Source of the DNA: Kitasatospora cheerisanensis KCTC 2395
Lineage (GTDB): Bacteria; Actinomycetota; Actinomycetes; Streptomycetales; Streptomycetaceae
Length of the DNA stretch: 64,000 nt
NCBI RefSeq assembly: GCF_000696185.1
Contig: NZ_KK853997.1
Coordinates: 6,677,245 to 6,741,244, forward strand
Direction: 5' to 3'
This document shows positions 1-8,418 of the stretch, piece after piece. Numbering within the stretch: the first letter of the stretch is position 1; the number at the start of each line of letters is the position of its first letter. A program made the translations under genes and the position numbers. Below the pieces are notes generated by a model that searched no databases, was not told the DNA's origin, and saw only the letters and a list, made by a program, of their open reading frames with translations.

Positions 1-97
1 GCCTGCTGCTCGCCGCCGTGCCGGTGCTGGCCGCGCTCACCGCCGCCCCGGCCCGGCGGCGGGGCGGCGCGGGCGGGCGCTGCCGGTGGAGGGCTGA
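1..97 (+). CDS. C-terminal end of a membrane protein, cut by the window edge
   Basis: The third forward frame opens with LLLAAVPVLAALTAAPARRR, a hydrophobic helix followed by a basic tail. This is typical of the last membrane segment of an MFS-type transporter. Read straight, that frame runs on to position 260 across the opposite-strand gene. A one-base loss in the GC-rich stretch around 60-80 would instead bring it to the TGA at 95-97, giving a short tail ending PVEG. I prefer the short end because the longer read is basic, unstructured and antisense to a recognisable gene. The family is uncertain because only the last helix is present. Confidence 0.3.
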   Translation, partial: PAARRRAGAGRAHRRPGPAAGRRGRALPVEG

Positions 98-104
98 TGA
101 TCCG

Positions 105-331
105 TCAGTCGCCGATGAACCACAGGTAGCTGCCGGGCGTTGCCGCGCAGGCCGTCAGCCGGTCCGCCACGTCCCGTACGGCGGCGGCCTGCGACTCGTG
201 GACGCACCGCTCCAGCAGGCCCGGGATCTCGCGCAGCGGCCTCCACCTCCTGCTCGTTGAACAGGGTGTCACCGTACGGGTCCACCAGCCGGAGCCGGCC
301 GGGCGGAGTGCAGTTCGAGCTCAATTCCCAT
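105..331 (-). pseudogene. small conserved actinobacterial protein, reading frame broken twice
   Basis: The ATG at 331 begins MGIELEL. The next recognisable stretch, TPPGRLRLVDPYGDTLFNEQ, lies in a second frame, and REIPGLLERCVHESQAAAV followed by DVADRLTACAATPGSYLWFI lies in a third, ending at a TGA at 105-107. Joined, the pieces give about 75 residues ending WFIGD. Each joint needs two missing bases (or one extra), unlike the one-base losses seen elsewhere in the window, so this may be real decay. The start overlaps the 3' end of the upstream DinB-fold gene by 11 bases, so the two were probably co-transcribed. I do not know its function. Confidence 0.5.
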
Positions 332-1019
332 GGGGCTCACTGTCGTTCCGTTCGGTGAGCGGTGCGCTGTGCCAGCGTTCGAAGGTGCGGCGCGGGTGCC
401 CGGGCAGTGCGGCCCGGCCGGTGGCCCAGAGCAGGGTGGGCCACCGGCCGGTGTCCGCGGGCGCCTCGGGGAACAGCCGGGCCAGCGCCCGGTCGCACAG
501 CGCGGCGGGCGGGTTCCAGGGCAGGCCGAGGCCGGCCGCCGCGTCGTGGGTGTGCACCAGGGTCTCCACCACGCCCATCGCGGCGAAGCCCTCCGGGTCG
601 GACACCCCGTACGAGTGGAACGCGCGGACCCGCGGGCCGGCCGTGCGGACCGTCGCGGCGAGCAGTCCGCCGCCGGCGTCCAGCGCCCGCAGCAGGCCGG
701 CCGGGCCGGCGGCGCGGTCGACGTGCAGCACGGTCGCCGGCCCCTCCGGGCGGTCCCGCTGCCAGCGGTACGGCAGGTAGCCGTCCAACGGGGGCCGGGC
801 GGGCGCGAGTTGGGTCGCGTAGCCGACCAGCGCGTCGGCGGCGTGCTCCAGCGTCTCCCAGCAGTCCCACGCCAGCTCCCCGGCCGGGACGGACCAGTCG
901 GCCGCGTGCGCGCCCGCCAGCGTTCCGATTGCTGCCCGCACCGCCAGTTCGACGTCCGCCGCGGTGACGGCGGCCCGGGCCGCCGTTCCGCTCCCGCCCG
1001 CCGTGTGCTCCTGTGCCAT
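321..1019 (-). CDS. maleylpyruvate isomerase / mycothiol-dependent DinB-fold family protein
   Basis: The 232-residue protein has the layout of the DinB-like fold used by mycothiol-dependent enzymes. An N-terminal helix carries WDCWETLEHAADALVGYA, and a later helix carries VETLVHTHDAAAGLGLPW. Family members use three histidines to bind a metal and mycothiol; the HTHD segment matches the conserved second site, and the HAAD segment is the likely first. This makes a mycothiol-linked transferase or isomerase plausible, but the substrate cannot be read from sequence. The gene is followed, with 11 bases of overlap, by the broken small gene on the same strand. Confidence 0.7.
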   Translation of the reverse strand: MAQEHTAGGSGTAARAAVTAADVELAVRAAIGTLAGAHAADWSVPAGELAWDCWETLEHAADALVGYATQLAPARPPLDGYLPYRWQRDRPEGPATVLHVDRAAGPAGLLRALDAGGGLLAATVRTAGPRVRAFHSYGVSDPEGFAAMGVVETLVHTHDAAAGLGLPWNPPAALCDRALARLFPEAPADTGRWPTLLWATGRAALPGHPRRTFERWHSAPLTERNDSEPHGN

Positions 1020-1055
1020 GCGCCGACCCTAACCGGGCCGGCCTGCCGCAGGCGG

Positions 1056-1472
1056 TCAGGGGCGGAGGTCCGCGTACACGGTCTTGCCGTACGGATCCCG
1101 GTCGGCGCCCCAGCTCGCGGCGAGGCTGCGGACCAGGGTGAGGCCGCGGTGGCTCTCGTCGTCCGGACCGGCCTCCACGAGGACCGGCAACTCGCGGGAA
1201 CCGTCCCGTACTTGGATCCGGACCGTGCCGTCCGCGCGGTGCCGGACGCCGACCAGCATGAGGGTGGTGCAGCCGGTCTTCAGTGCGTTGGAGACCAGTT
1301 CGGTGACGATCAGCTCGGCCGCGTCAACGAGCTGCGGCAGTTGCCACTCCCGCAGTTTGGCGCGCACCAGGCGGCGGGCGGAGCGCGCCGACTCGGGCCG
1401 GTAGCGGAGCACCGCGGTCTCGGGCCCCGGCAGTTCCGCGCCGGGGACGGGGGCGATCTCGGTCGCCGTCAC
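1056..1472 (-). CDS. ATP-binding protein, anti-sigma-factor-kinase type (HATPase_c_2)
   Basis: This 138-residue protein is a lone GHKL ATPase domain. The N box is ELIVTELVSNALKTG, with the Glu and Asn that hold Mg-ATP. The later segment SHRGLTLVRSLAASWG resembles the G1/G2 lid, and the C-terminus GKTVYADLRP is typical of the large Streptomyces family of short regulatory ATPases. Many of these sit beside an XRE regulator and a DUF397 protein, exactly as here (divergent genes at 1775 and 2647). The start is a GTG at 1472 with only a weak purine stretch upstream. The role is probably anti-sigma or signalling, but the partner is unknown. Confidence 0.82.
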   Translation of the reverse strand: MTATEIAPVPGAELPGPETAVLRYRPESARSARRLVRAKLREWQLPQLVDAAELIVTELVSNALKTGCTTLMLVGVRHRADGTVRIQVRDGSRELPVLVEAGPDDESHRGLTLVRSLAASWGADRDPYGKTVYADLRP

Positions 1473-1774
1473 GCCGGGTCCCGGTGGTGCGGGCGGGTCG
1501 GGTCGGAGCGGTGCATGGCAGGCCTCCGTTGATCGGATGGAGGTGGACGCGGCGGCCCGCTCGGAACCGGCCGCCGGCGGCCGGGCGATCCGGGCTGCTC
1601 ACACACCGTGGCGGGTCGGCAATGAATCTGCAACGGCATCGGCGTCGAATCACCCCGAGGGTGTGAACTGGCACATGCCGCGGCGATCGGATGGCGTGGC
1701 GCGGCGAACTGATGACGTGTCAGACTGCGCTCGTCCGCACGGACGGTGAACGCATGCATCCGGGAGGTAAGCGC
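1473..1774. promoter_or_regulatory. divergent promoter region of the ATP-binding/XRE pair
   Basis: This 302-base gap separates two divergent start codons and must hold both promoters. It contains a perfect 18-bp GC palindrome at 1567-1584 (core CCGCCGGCGG) and TGACGTGTCA at 1712-1721, a short inverted repeat about 55 bases before the XRE start. The sequence around 1620-1740 is less GC-rich than the coding regions, as expected for a promoter. I cannot assign -10 or -35 boxes with confidence. Confidence 0.4.
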
Positions 1775-2650
1775 GTGGTGGCACGGCCGAGGCCGACGAC
1801 ACGGCGGATCGAACTCGGGCACGAGCTCCGGATCCTGCGCCGACGGGCGGGCCTGACCCTGGAAGAGGCCGTCAAGGGACTGCCGTTCAGCGAGACCAAG
1901 CTCCAGCGGGTCGAGACCGGACTGCAGGACCTGCGGAACGCCGGCGACCTGCGCAAGCTGCTGGCCCGCTACGGCATCGACGACGAGGAGGCGGTCGACA
2001 AGCTGGTGGAGATCCAGCGCACCGCCTCGCGCCAGGACTGGTGGACGCCGTACATGGTGGCGCCGATGGCCCCGGCGATGCCGCGCTTCCTCGGCGTGGA
2101 GTCCTCCGCCCAGGCCATACGGGCCTTCCACCCCACCTGCGTCCTCGGCCTGTTCCAGACCGAGGCGTACGCGCGGGCCCTGCACGAGAGCGCCAAGCCG
2201 ATCGAGGAGTTCACCACCGAGTTCATCGACACCGCCGTCGCCATCCGGATGGCGCGCAAGGAGCGGCTGGTGAGCGCGGACGACCCGGTCAAGCTCTGGG
2301 CCATCCTGTACGAGCCCGCGCTCCGCTACATCGTCGGCGACGAGAGGGTCATGCGCGACCAGTACGAGGAGATCGCCCGGCTGGCGAGCCTCGACAACGT
2401 CACCGTGCAGATCCTGCCGCAGTCCGTCCGCGGCTACCTCTCGCTCAGCGACTTCACGCTCCTGGACCTCGGCGCCTCCCTCCCCGCCGCCGTCCAGGTG
2501 GACTTCGCGGGGGCCAGCATGTCCCTCACGGACAAGCCCCGCGAAATCGGCCGGTTCACCAGGATGTTCGAAGCGCTGACCCGCTCGGCCCTCCCGTCCG
2601 AGGCGACACCGGAGTTCCTGCAACAACTCACCCGAGGAATCAGTACATGA
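1775..2650 (+). CDS. XRE-family regulator with DUF5753 (Scr1-type) C-terminal domain
   Basis: An N-terminal helix-turn-helix of the Cro/C1 type (LGHELRILRRRAGLTLEEAV, then SETKLQRVETG) covers roughly residues 12-65. It is followed by the long DUF5753 ligand-response domain, with the family signatures FHPTCVLGLFQTEAYARAL and NVTVQILPQSVRGY. I chose the GTG at 1775 because GGGAGG sits 7-8 bases upstream; in-frame starts further up lack a ribosome site. The stop overlaps the DUF397 start as ATGA, so the two genes are translationally coupled. Such pairs (BldB/WhiJ-like systems) regulate development or secondary metabolism, with the DUF397 partner modulating the regulator. The target here is unknown. 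Confidence 0.88.
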   Translation: MVARPRPTTRRIELGHELRILRRRAGLTLEEAVKGLPFSETKLQRVETGLQDLRNAGDLRKLLARYGIDDEEAVDKLVEIQRTASRQDWWTPYMVAPMAPAMPRFLGVESSAQAIRAFHPTCVLGLFQTEAYARALHESAKPIEEFTTEFIDTAVAIRMARKERLVSADDPVKLWAILYEPALRYIVGDERVMRDQYEEIARLASLDNVTVQILPQSVRGYLSLSDFTLLDLGASLPAAVQVDFAGASMSLTDKPREIGRFTRMFEALTRSALPSEATPEFLQQLTRGIST

Positions 2651-2868
2651 CCACGCACATCGCGGCCACCGAACTCGTGGGCGCCGGCTGGAAGAAGTCG
2701 TCGTACAGCGGCGGCGGCAACAACTGCGTCGAGCACGCCGACCTCACCGGCACCGCCTTCGACGCCATCGCCATCCGCGACTCGAAGGACCCCGCCGGGC
2801 CGGCCCTGCTCGTCAGCCGCGAAGCATTCGGCCGCCTGGTGGCCTTCGCCGCGAGCTTCGACGTCTGA
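2647..2868 (+). CDS. DUF397 domain small protein
   Basis: The 73-residue protein carries the DUF397 hallmarks: WKKSSYSGGGNNCVEHA near residues 16-32, AIRDSKDPAGPAL in the middle and SREAFGRLVAFA at the end. The family is a small partner of XRE/DUF5753 regulators in Streptomyces (BldB-like). It starts at an ATG that overlaps the stop of the XRE gene by four bases, so the pair forms an operon. It is followed by the MITE-like element and then by a strong hairpin terminator. Confidence 0.9.
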   Translation: MTTHIAATELVGAGWKKSSYSGGGNNCVEHADLTGTAFDAIAIRDSKDPAGPALLVSREAFGRLVAFAASFDV

Positions 2869-2875
2869 CCGGCCC

Positions 2876-3038
2876 AGGGCCCGTCTTCAAACCCCCGCCT
2901 GCCCCACGACGCCCGGCACGCACTCTCGCCGCACCGGGCGAAAGACCAAGTACATCCAGTACGAGGTCTTCCACCCGGCACGCCGAGAGCACGCACCGGA
3001 CGCCGCGGGCCTGCGACGCGGGTTTGAAGACGGGCCCT
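2876..3038. mobile_element. MITE-like element with perfect 19-bp terminal inverted repeats
   Basis: AGGGCCCGTCTTCAAACCC at 2876-2894 is repeated exactly in inverted form at 3020-3038, enclosing 125 bases with no credible gene. The ends lie between the DUF397 stop and its terminator hairpin, so the element seems inserted into the 3' untranslated region. The interior (around 2940-2975) is slightly AT-richer and contains further short inverted matches. The size, the perfect ends and the lack of coding capacity fit a miniature inverted-repeat transposable element moved in trans. No flanking target duplication is clear. Confidence 0.6.
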
Positions 3039-3078
3039 AGGGCCGCCTCCCCGGCAACCGCCGGCGGGAGGCGGCCCT
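3039..3078 (+). terminator. strong hairpin terminator after the DUF397 gene
   Basis: AGGGCCGCCTCCC (3039-3051) pairs with GGGAGGCGGCCCT (3066-3078) around a 14-base loop that itself contains a small stem. It directly abuts the right end of the MITE-like element. Confidence 0.75.
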
Positions 3079-3151
3079 TCCCGTGCCCCGGCCCCGTCTC
3101 CGCTGACGTTCCGTTATTCGTCGAGCTCAGCAGGCGTGGCATGATTCCCGG

Positions 3152-5860
3152 GTGGCTCCCCTGACAGGCTCCGAGTACTTCCCGCCCGCCGACCGCGACG
3201 CCCTCGCCGCACTGGTCGCCGACGCCCGCGCGGGGCGGGGCGGGGCCGCGGTCGTCCGCGGGGAGGCCGGCATCGGCAAGACCACGCTGCTGCGCCACGT
3301 CACCGACGGCCTGCCGGACGTCCGCCTGCTCCGGGTCAACGGGGCCGAGTTCGAGGCGGAGTTCGCCTACGCCGCGGTGCACCAGCTCACCCGCCCGCTG
3401 CACGACCGGATCGAACGGCTGCCCGCCACGCAGCGGGACGACCTGTCGGTGGCCCTCGGCCTCCGCGACGGCGGGACGCCCAGCCGCTTCGCGGTCGGCC
3501 TCGCCCTGCTCGGACTGCTCGCGGACGCCGCGGCCGAGCGGCCCGTGGTGTGCGTGGTGGACGACGCGCAGTGGCTGGACCGGGCGTCGGCACAGGTGTT
3601 GGCCTTCGTGGCCCGGCGGGTCGTGGACGACCCGGTCGCCCTGGTGTTCGGGCTGCGCGACCCGCACGCCGTCGCCGAACTCGCCGGCCTCACCGAGCTG
3701 ACGCTCTCCAGGCTGCCGGACCGGACGGCGCGTCAACTGCTCGCCGCCGGCCTCCCCGGGCCCCTGGACGAGCAGGTCCGCGAACGGATCCTCGCCGAGG
3801 CGCGCGGCAACCCGCTGGCGCTGCTGGAACTGCCGCGCCGGCTCGGCCCCGCCGGTCTGGCCGGCGGCTTCGGGCTGCCGACCCCGGTCTCGCCCGCCAA
3901 CCGCATCGAGCAGAGCTACCAGGAACGGGCCGCCCGGCTCTCCCCGGGCGCCCGGACCCTGCTGCTCGTCGCCGCCGCCGAACCGCTGGGCGACCCGGCC
4001 CTGCTGTGGCGTGCCGCCGACCTGCTGGGCGTCGGGCCGGACGCCGGACCGGAGGCCGAGACCTCCGAACTGATCGAGCTGGGCGGCCAGTCCAGGTTCC
4101 GGCACCCGCTGGTGCGGTCGGCCGTGTACACCGCCGCGTCACCGGCCGAGCGCCGCCGCGTGCACGGGGCGCTCGCCGAGGCCACCGACCCGGTGACCGC
4201 GCCCGACCGGCGCTCCTGGCACCGCGCGCAGGCCGCCTCCCGCCCGGACGCCGACGTCGCCGCCGACCTGCTGCGCTCCGCCGAACGCGCCCGCCGCAGG
4301 GGAGGGGCCGCCGCCGAGGCCGCGTTCCTCGAACAGGCCGCGGCCCTCACCGCCGACCCGAGGCTGCGCGCGGAGCGCAGCCTCGCCGCCGCCCGCGCCG
4401 CCCTCGAAGCCGGCTCGTTCGAGAACGCGGTCGCCCTGGTGGAGGCGGCCGAACGCGGACCGATCGACACCGCGGGCCGGGTGGAGGCCGAACTCCTGCG
4501 CGGCCGGGCCGCGTTCTTCCGCGACGGCGCCGCCGACGCGGTCGGCCACCTGATCCGGGCCGCCGAGCTCGACCCCGGCCGGGCCCGGCTCCACCTGCTG
4601 GACGCCCTGCAGGCCGGCTTGGTCGTCGGCCGCGCCTCGCTCGCCGCCCGGGACGCGCTCGCCGCCGCCCGCCGGGCGCCCGCCGCGGCCGGCGAACCGA
4701 CCACCGCCGACCACCTGCTGGACGCCCTGGTCGGCTACCTCGACGGCGAACTCGCCGCGATACCCCGGTTGTTGGCGCTGATGTCGGACGTCGACGACCC
4801 GCACCTGGCGCGCCGGCTCTCGCTCACCGCCCTGCTGGCCGTCGAACTGTGGGACATCGCCCTCGAAGACCGGCTCGCCACCCGGGCCGTCGACGCGGCG
4901 CGCGCCGACGGGGCGTTGATGATCCTCCCCGTCGGGCTGTGGATGCGGGCGATGGCAGCCGTCCAGCGCGGCGACCTGCTCGGCGCCTCGGCCCTGAACA
5001 GCGAGGCCGACGGCATCGCCGAGGTGACCGGCGTCCCCCCGCACTGGTACGGCCGGCTGTTCGCCGCCGCGCTGCGCGGAGCACCCGCCGAGGCCGGGCC
5101 GCTCTTCGACCGGGTGCTGGCCGAGTCGCACGCCCGCCGCAAGGGCATGCTGACGGCCACCACCCATGCGGCGGCGGCGTTCTGCGCCAACGGCCTGGCC
5201 GACCACCGCGCCGCCCTCGGGTCGGCCCGACTGGCGCTCGCGGAGGGCGACCTGTCGACCTCCAGCCTCGCCCTGCCCGAACTGGTGGAGGCCGCCGTCC
5301 GCTGCGGGGAGGACGGCCTCGCCCGCGAGGCGTTCGCCCGGCTGTCCGAGCACGCGTCAGCAGCGGGCACCGACTGGGCACTCGGCGTGCGCGCCACCCT
5401 CGCCGCGCTGCTGTCCGACCGGCCGGAGGCGCTGCACGCCGAGGCCGTGACCAGGCTGGACGCCGCCGGCACCCGGGTCTGGCACGGCCGCGCCCTGCTG
5501 CACCGGGGCGCGTGGCTGCGCCGCGACGGCCGCCGCCAGGAGGCTCGCGAGGCACTGCGCGCCGCCCACGAACTGTTCACCGCCATGGGCGCGGAGGGCT
5601 TCGCCGAACGCGCCCGGGCCGAACTGGCCGCCACCGGCGAACAGCCCCGGCCGCCGGCCGCGCTCGGCGCCGTGGAGCTGCTGACCGGTCAGGAACTGAA
5701 CATCGCCCGGCTGGTGGCCACCGGCGCCACCTCCCGCGAGGTCGCCGACCGCCTGTTCCTCAGCCCCCGCACCATCGACGCCCACCTGCGCAGCGTGTTC
5801 AAGAAGCTCGACATCACCTCCCGCCGCCAACTCCCCGACGCCCTCGGCCGCACCGCCTAG
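3152..5860 (+). CDS. LAL-type LuxR-family transcriptional regulator (AAA domain + LuxR HTH)
   Basis: This 902-residue protein is a large ATP-binding LuxR regulator. The Walker A motif GEAGIGKT lies at about residues 37-44 and the Walker B-like VVCVVDDAQWLD near 131-142. A long helical repeat middle (about 250-820) follows. The C-terminal LuxR helix-turn-helix (LTGQELNIARLVATGATSRE, then LSPRTIDAHLRSVFKKLDI) is complete. Such regulators, like MalT or pathway-specific LALs of actinobacterial gene clusters, are often cluster-situated activators. Here it sits just upstream of, and on the same strand as, the SRPBCC/MFS/oxygenase block, making it the obvious candidate regulator. The start is a GTG with a weak ribosome site. 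Confidence 0.9.
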   Translation: MAPLTGSEYFPPADRDALAALVADARAGRGGAAVVRGEAGIGKTTLLRHVTDGLPDVRLLRVNGAEFEAEFAYAAVHQLTRPLHDRIERLPATQRDDLSVALGLRDGGTPSRFAVGLALLGLLADAAAERPVVCVVDDAQWLDRASAQVLAFVARRVVDDPVALVFGLRDPHAVAELAGLTELTLSRLPDRTARQLLAAGLPGPLDEQVRERILAEARGNPLALLELPRRLGPAGLAGGFGLPTPVSPANRIEQSYQERAARLSPGARTLLLVAAAEPLGDPALLWRAADLLGVGPDAGPEAETSELIELGGQSRFRHPLVRSAVYTAASPAERRRVHGALAEATDPVTAPDRRSWHRAQAASRPDADVAADLLRSAERARRRGGAAAEAAFLEQAAALTADPRLRAERSLAAARAALEAGSFENAVALVEAAERGPIDTAGRVEAELLRGRAAFFRDGAADAVGHLIRAAELDPGRARLHLLDALQAGLVVGRASLAARDALAAARRAPAAAGEPTTADHLLDALVGYLDGELAAIPRLLALMSDVDDPHLARRLSLTALLAVELWDIALEDRLATRAVDAARADGALMILPVGLWMRAMAAVQRGDLLGASALNSEADGIAEVTGVPPHWYGRLFAAALRGAPAEAGPLFDRVLAESHARRKGMLTATTHAAAAFCANGLADHRAALGSARLALAEGDLSTSSLALPELVEAAVRCGEDGLAREAFARLSEHASAAGTDWALGVRATLAALLSDRPEALHAEAVTRLDAAGTRVWHGRALLHRGAWLRRDGRRQEAREALRAAHELFTAMGAEGFAERARAELAATGEQPRPPAALGAVELLTGQELNIARLVATGATSREVADRLFLSPRTIDAHLRSVFKKLDITSRRQLPDALGRTA

Positions 5861-5910
5861 GCTAGTCACCCGCCGAGGGCGGCGGCCGATTAGGCAGTCG
5901 CCTAGGCAGG
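5858..5910 (+). promoter_or_regulatory. TAGGC repeats before the SRPBCC block
   Basis: Three direct copies of TAGGC lie at 5858-5862, 5891-5895 and 5903-5907, spaced 33 and 12 bases apart. The last two extend to TAGGCAG. They sit in the 95-base gap between the LuxR stop and the first SRPBCC start, where an activator site and promoter would be expected. Function is inferred only from position and repetition. Confidence 0.35.
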
Positions 5911-5955
5911 TTTCACCGAAGAGGGCGCGGGCCCCGCCGGACGAGACTCGTCCCC

Positions 5956-6411
5956 ATGAAGAACCCGCCCGCGGACATCGACCGGGCCGCCCCCGTCCTC
6001 GTCCGCCGTGAACTGCCGATCAGGGCCCGGGCCGCCGCCGTCTGGGAGTTACTGACCTACGTGCCCGACTGGCCGTCCTGGCAGCCGGACATCTCCGAGG
6101 CCCGCGCACTGACCCCGCTCACCCCGGGCGCGGTGTTCCACTGGCGGACGGCCGGACTGGACATCACCTCCACTGTGTACGCGGTGGACCCGCCCCGGCT
6201 GATCCGCTGGGGCGGCCCCTCGCACGGCATCACCGCCGTCCACCAGTGGACGCTCACCCCCTCGCAGGGGGCGACCCTGGTCACCACCGAGCAGTCCTGG
6301 GACGGCAGTCCGGCCCGGGACGACCCCGCCCGCGTCGGGCAGGCGCTCGACCAGTCGCTGCTCCAGTGGCTCCTTCACCTCAAGTCCGCCGCCGAACGCG
6401 CCCCGCGCTGA
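5956..6411 (+). CDS. SRPBCC-family protein 1 (START/polyketide-cyclase-like fold)
   Basis: The 151-residue protein shows the SRPBCC pattern: an N-terminal strand (RRELPIRARAAAVWELLT), then WPSWQPDI, GLDITSTVYAV, IRWGGPSHGITAVHQWTLTP and a long C-terminal helix ending LLHLKSAAERA. The fold forms a deep hydrophobic pocket for lipids or aromatic polyketides and serves as cyclase, aromatase or carrier. Two close paralogues follow at 7932 and 9765, sharing the GLDITSTV and WGGP-GI-VH-WT motifs, so all three come from duplications. It is the first gene of a tightly spaced same-strand block that includes an exporter and an oxygenase. Confidence 0.85.
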   Translation: MKNPPADIDRAAPVLVRRELPIRARAAAVWELLTYVPDWPSWQPDISEARALTPLTPGAVFHWRTAGLDITSTVYAVDPPRLIRWGGPSHGITAVHQWTLTPSQGATLVTTEQSWDGSPARDDPARVGQALDQSLLQWLLHLKSAAERAPR

Positions 6412-6453
6412 GACCGGCCGTGCGGATCCCCCTCCCACGCACGGAGTCCCGCC

Positions 6454-7917
6454 ATGCGCAGAACCTCCCCCGGCACCCACCTCGCGGTGCTGGCCGCCGC
6501 CCAGTTCACCGTCATGCTCGCCACCTCGATCGTGAACGTCGCGCTGCCGCAGATCCGCGACGGCGTCGGGCTGTCCGGCGACGCCACCACCTGGGTGGTC
6601 AACGCCTACGGCCTGGCGTTCGGCGCGCTGCTCCTTGCGGGCGGCCGGGCGGCCGATCTGCTGGGCCGCAGACGGGTGTTGACGGTCGGTCTGGGGACGT
6701 TCGGGGCGGCCTCGGCCGCCGCCGGACTGGCCGCCTCGCCCGCCGTCCTGGTCACCGCCCGGATCGTCCAGGGCATCGGCGCGGCGGCCGTCGCCCCGGC
6801 CGCGCTGGCGCTGGCGGTGGGCCTCCACCCGCCGGGCGCGGCCCGCGGCCGGGTGCTCGCGGTGTGGGGCGCGGTCTCCGGCGCCGGCGGCGCGGCGGGG
6901 GTGCTCCTCGGCGGGCTGCTGACCCGGGCCGGGGGCTGGCCGTGGATCTTCCACACGGTGGCGGCCGGCACCCTCGCGGTCCTGGTGGCGACGCTCCTCC
7001 TCGTCCCGCCGGCCGCGCGCGGGGCGGCGGCCGGGTTCGACCTGGCCGGCACCGCCACCAGCGCGCTCGCCCTGACCGCCCTGGTGTGGGCACTGACCAC
7101 GGCCCGCGGCCACGGCTGGAGCGACGCCCGGGTGCTGGCCGCGTTCGCCGCCGCCGCGGCCCTCGGGGCGGTCTTCCTACGGGTCGAGCGGCGGGCCGCG
7201 TCCCCGCTGGTGCCGCCGCGGCTGTTCGCCGGCGGGACGGTGGCCGCCGGGAACCTGCTGATGGGCCTGTTCGGTTCGGTGTGGATCGCCCTGTTCTACT
7301 TCCTGCCGCTCTACCAGCAGCAGGTCCTCGGCGAGGATCCGCTGACCACCGGCATCGGCCAACTCCCGCTCGCCGCAGCCAACATGCTCGGCGCGGTGCT
7401 CGCCCCGGCGCTGGTGCGCCGGGTCGGCGGCCGGGCGGCGCTGGTCGGGGCCCTGCTGGTCGAGGCGGCCGGAATGCTCTGGCTGTCGCGGATCGGCGCC
7501 GGCGGCGGCTACCTCGCCGACGTGCTCGGCCCCAGCATCCTGGTCGGACTCGGCCTCAGCGTCGCGTTCGTCCGGCTGACCGCGCTCTCGGTGTCCGGCG
7601 TCACCGGCGCGGACGCCGGCCTGGCGGGCGGCCTGGTCAACACCACCCGGCAGGTCGGCGGCGCGGTCGGGCTGGCCGTGCTGGCCACCGTCGCGGGCAC
7701 CGTCACCTCCCACGCCGGCGCCCACCAGGCGCAGTCGGCGGCGCTGACCGCCGGCTACCGCACCGCGTTCGCGCTGTCCGCGGCCGTCCTGCTCGCCACC
7801 GCCGCGCTCGCCGCCCTGCTGCTCCGCCGCGGCCGGGCCGGAGCCCGGGACACCGACCCGCGGCCCGCACGTCCTGAAGACCTTTCCCGTACCGAAGACC
7901 TGTCCCTTACCGACTGA
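6454..7917 (+). CDS. MFS drug/metabolite exporter (DHA2-like, about 14 membrane segments)
   Basis: This 487-residue, highly hydrophobic protein carries MFS signatures: the loop GGRAADLLGRRRVL between helices 2 and 3, the helix-4 arginine in ARIVQGIGAAAVAPAAL and the motif-C-like GAVSGAGGAAGVLLGG in helix 5. The length and a run of about fourteen hydrophobic stretches place it with DHA2 proton antiporters that export antibiotics and other small products. It lies between SRPBCC genes 1 and 2, 42 bases after one and 14 before the other, and is probably the exporter for the block's product or a self-resistance pump. Confidence 0.9.
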   Translation: MRRTSPGTHLAVLAAAQFTVMLATSIVNVALPQIRDGVGLSGDATTWVVNAYGLAFGALLLAGGRAADLLGRRRVLTVGLGTFGAASAAAGLAASPAVLVTARIVQGIGAAAVAPAALALAVGLHPPGAARGRVLAVWGAVSGAGGAAGVLLGGLLTRAGGWPWIFHTVAAGTLAVLVATLLLVPPAARGAAAGFDLAGTATSALALTALVWALTTARGHGWSDARVLAAFAAAAALGAVFLRVERRAASPLVPPRLFAGGTVAAGNLLMGLFGSVWIALFYFLPLYQQQVLGEDPLTTGIGQLPLAAANMLGAVLAPALVRRVGGRAALVGALLVEAAGMLWLSRIGAGGGYLADVLGPSILVGLGLSVAFVRLTALSVSGVTGADAGLAGGLVNTTRQVGGAVGLAVLATVAGTVTSHAGAHQAQSAALTAGYRTAFALSAAVLLATAALAALLLRRGRAGARDTDPRPARPEDLSRTEDLSLTD

Positions 7918-7931
7918 GAGGAACCACCGCC

Positions 7932-8366
7932 ATGCGCACCATCGACGAGAACGCTCCCGTCGTCGTCCGCCTGTCCACCGAGATCGACGCCCCGCTGGAG
8001 ACCGTCTGGGCGCTGCACACCGCCATCGGCGACTGGCCGGTCTGGAACACCGACGTCGACCAGGCCCGGCTGGACGGCCCGCTCGCCGAGGGCGCCTCGT
8101 TCACCTGGCGCACCCACGGGCTGGACATCACCTCCACCGTCCAGGAACTCGTGCCCGGGGCCCGGATCGTCTGGGGCGGCCCCGCCAACGGCATCGACGG
8201 CATCCACGTGTGGACCTTCGAGCGGAGCGGCGGGCGGGTGACCGTCCGCACCGAGGAGTCCTGGAGCGGCGAGGCCGTCACGGCCGCCGCCGACCAGCTC
8301 GGCGAAGCCCTGCGCGGCTCCCTGGAGGACTGGCTGCGCTGCCTCAAGAACCGCGCCGAAAAGTGA
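7932..8366 (+). CDS. SRPBCC-family protein 2
   Basis: The 144-residue protein is a paralogue of the genes at 5956 and 9765. Shared segments are WPVWNTDVDQARL, GLDITSTVQEL, WGGPANGIDGIHVWTFE and TEESWSGEAVT. It starts at an ATG after GAGAGGAACC, a good ribosome site, only 14 bases behind the MFS gene. The conserved WTF-(R/T)-TEESW segment is shared most closely with copy 3, suggesting copies 2 and 3 are the more recent pair. A binding or cyclisation role on a hydrophobic substrate is inferred from the fold; no catalytic residue is established. Confidence 0.87.
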   Translation: MRTIDENAPVVVRLSTEIDAPLETVWALHTAIGDWPVWNTDVDQARLDGPLAEGASFTWRTHGLDITSTVQELVPGARIVWGGPANGIDGIHVWTFERSGGRVTVRTEESWSGEAVTAAADQLGEALRGSLEDWLRCLKNRAEK

Positions 8367-8418
8367 GCCTGACGGTCCGCCAGTTTCCGAGTCCCGAACC
8401 CCGAGAGGAGCCCCGACC

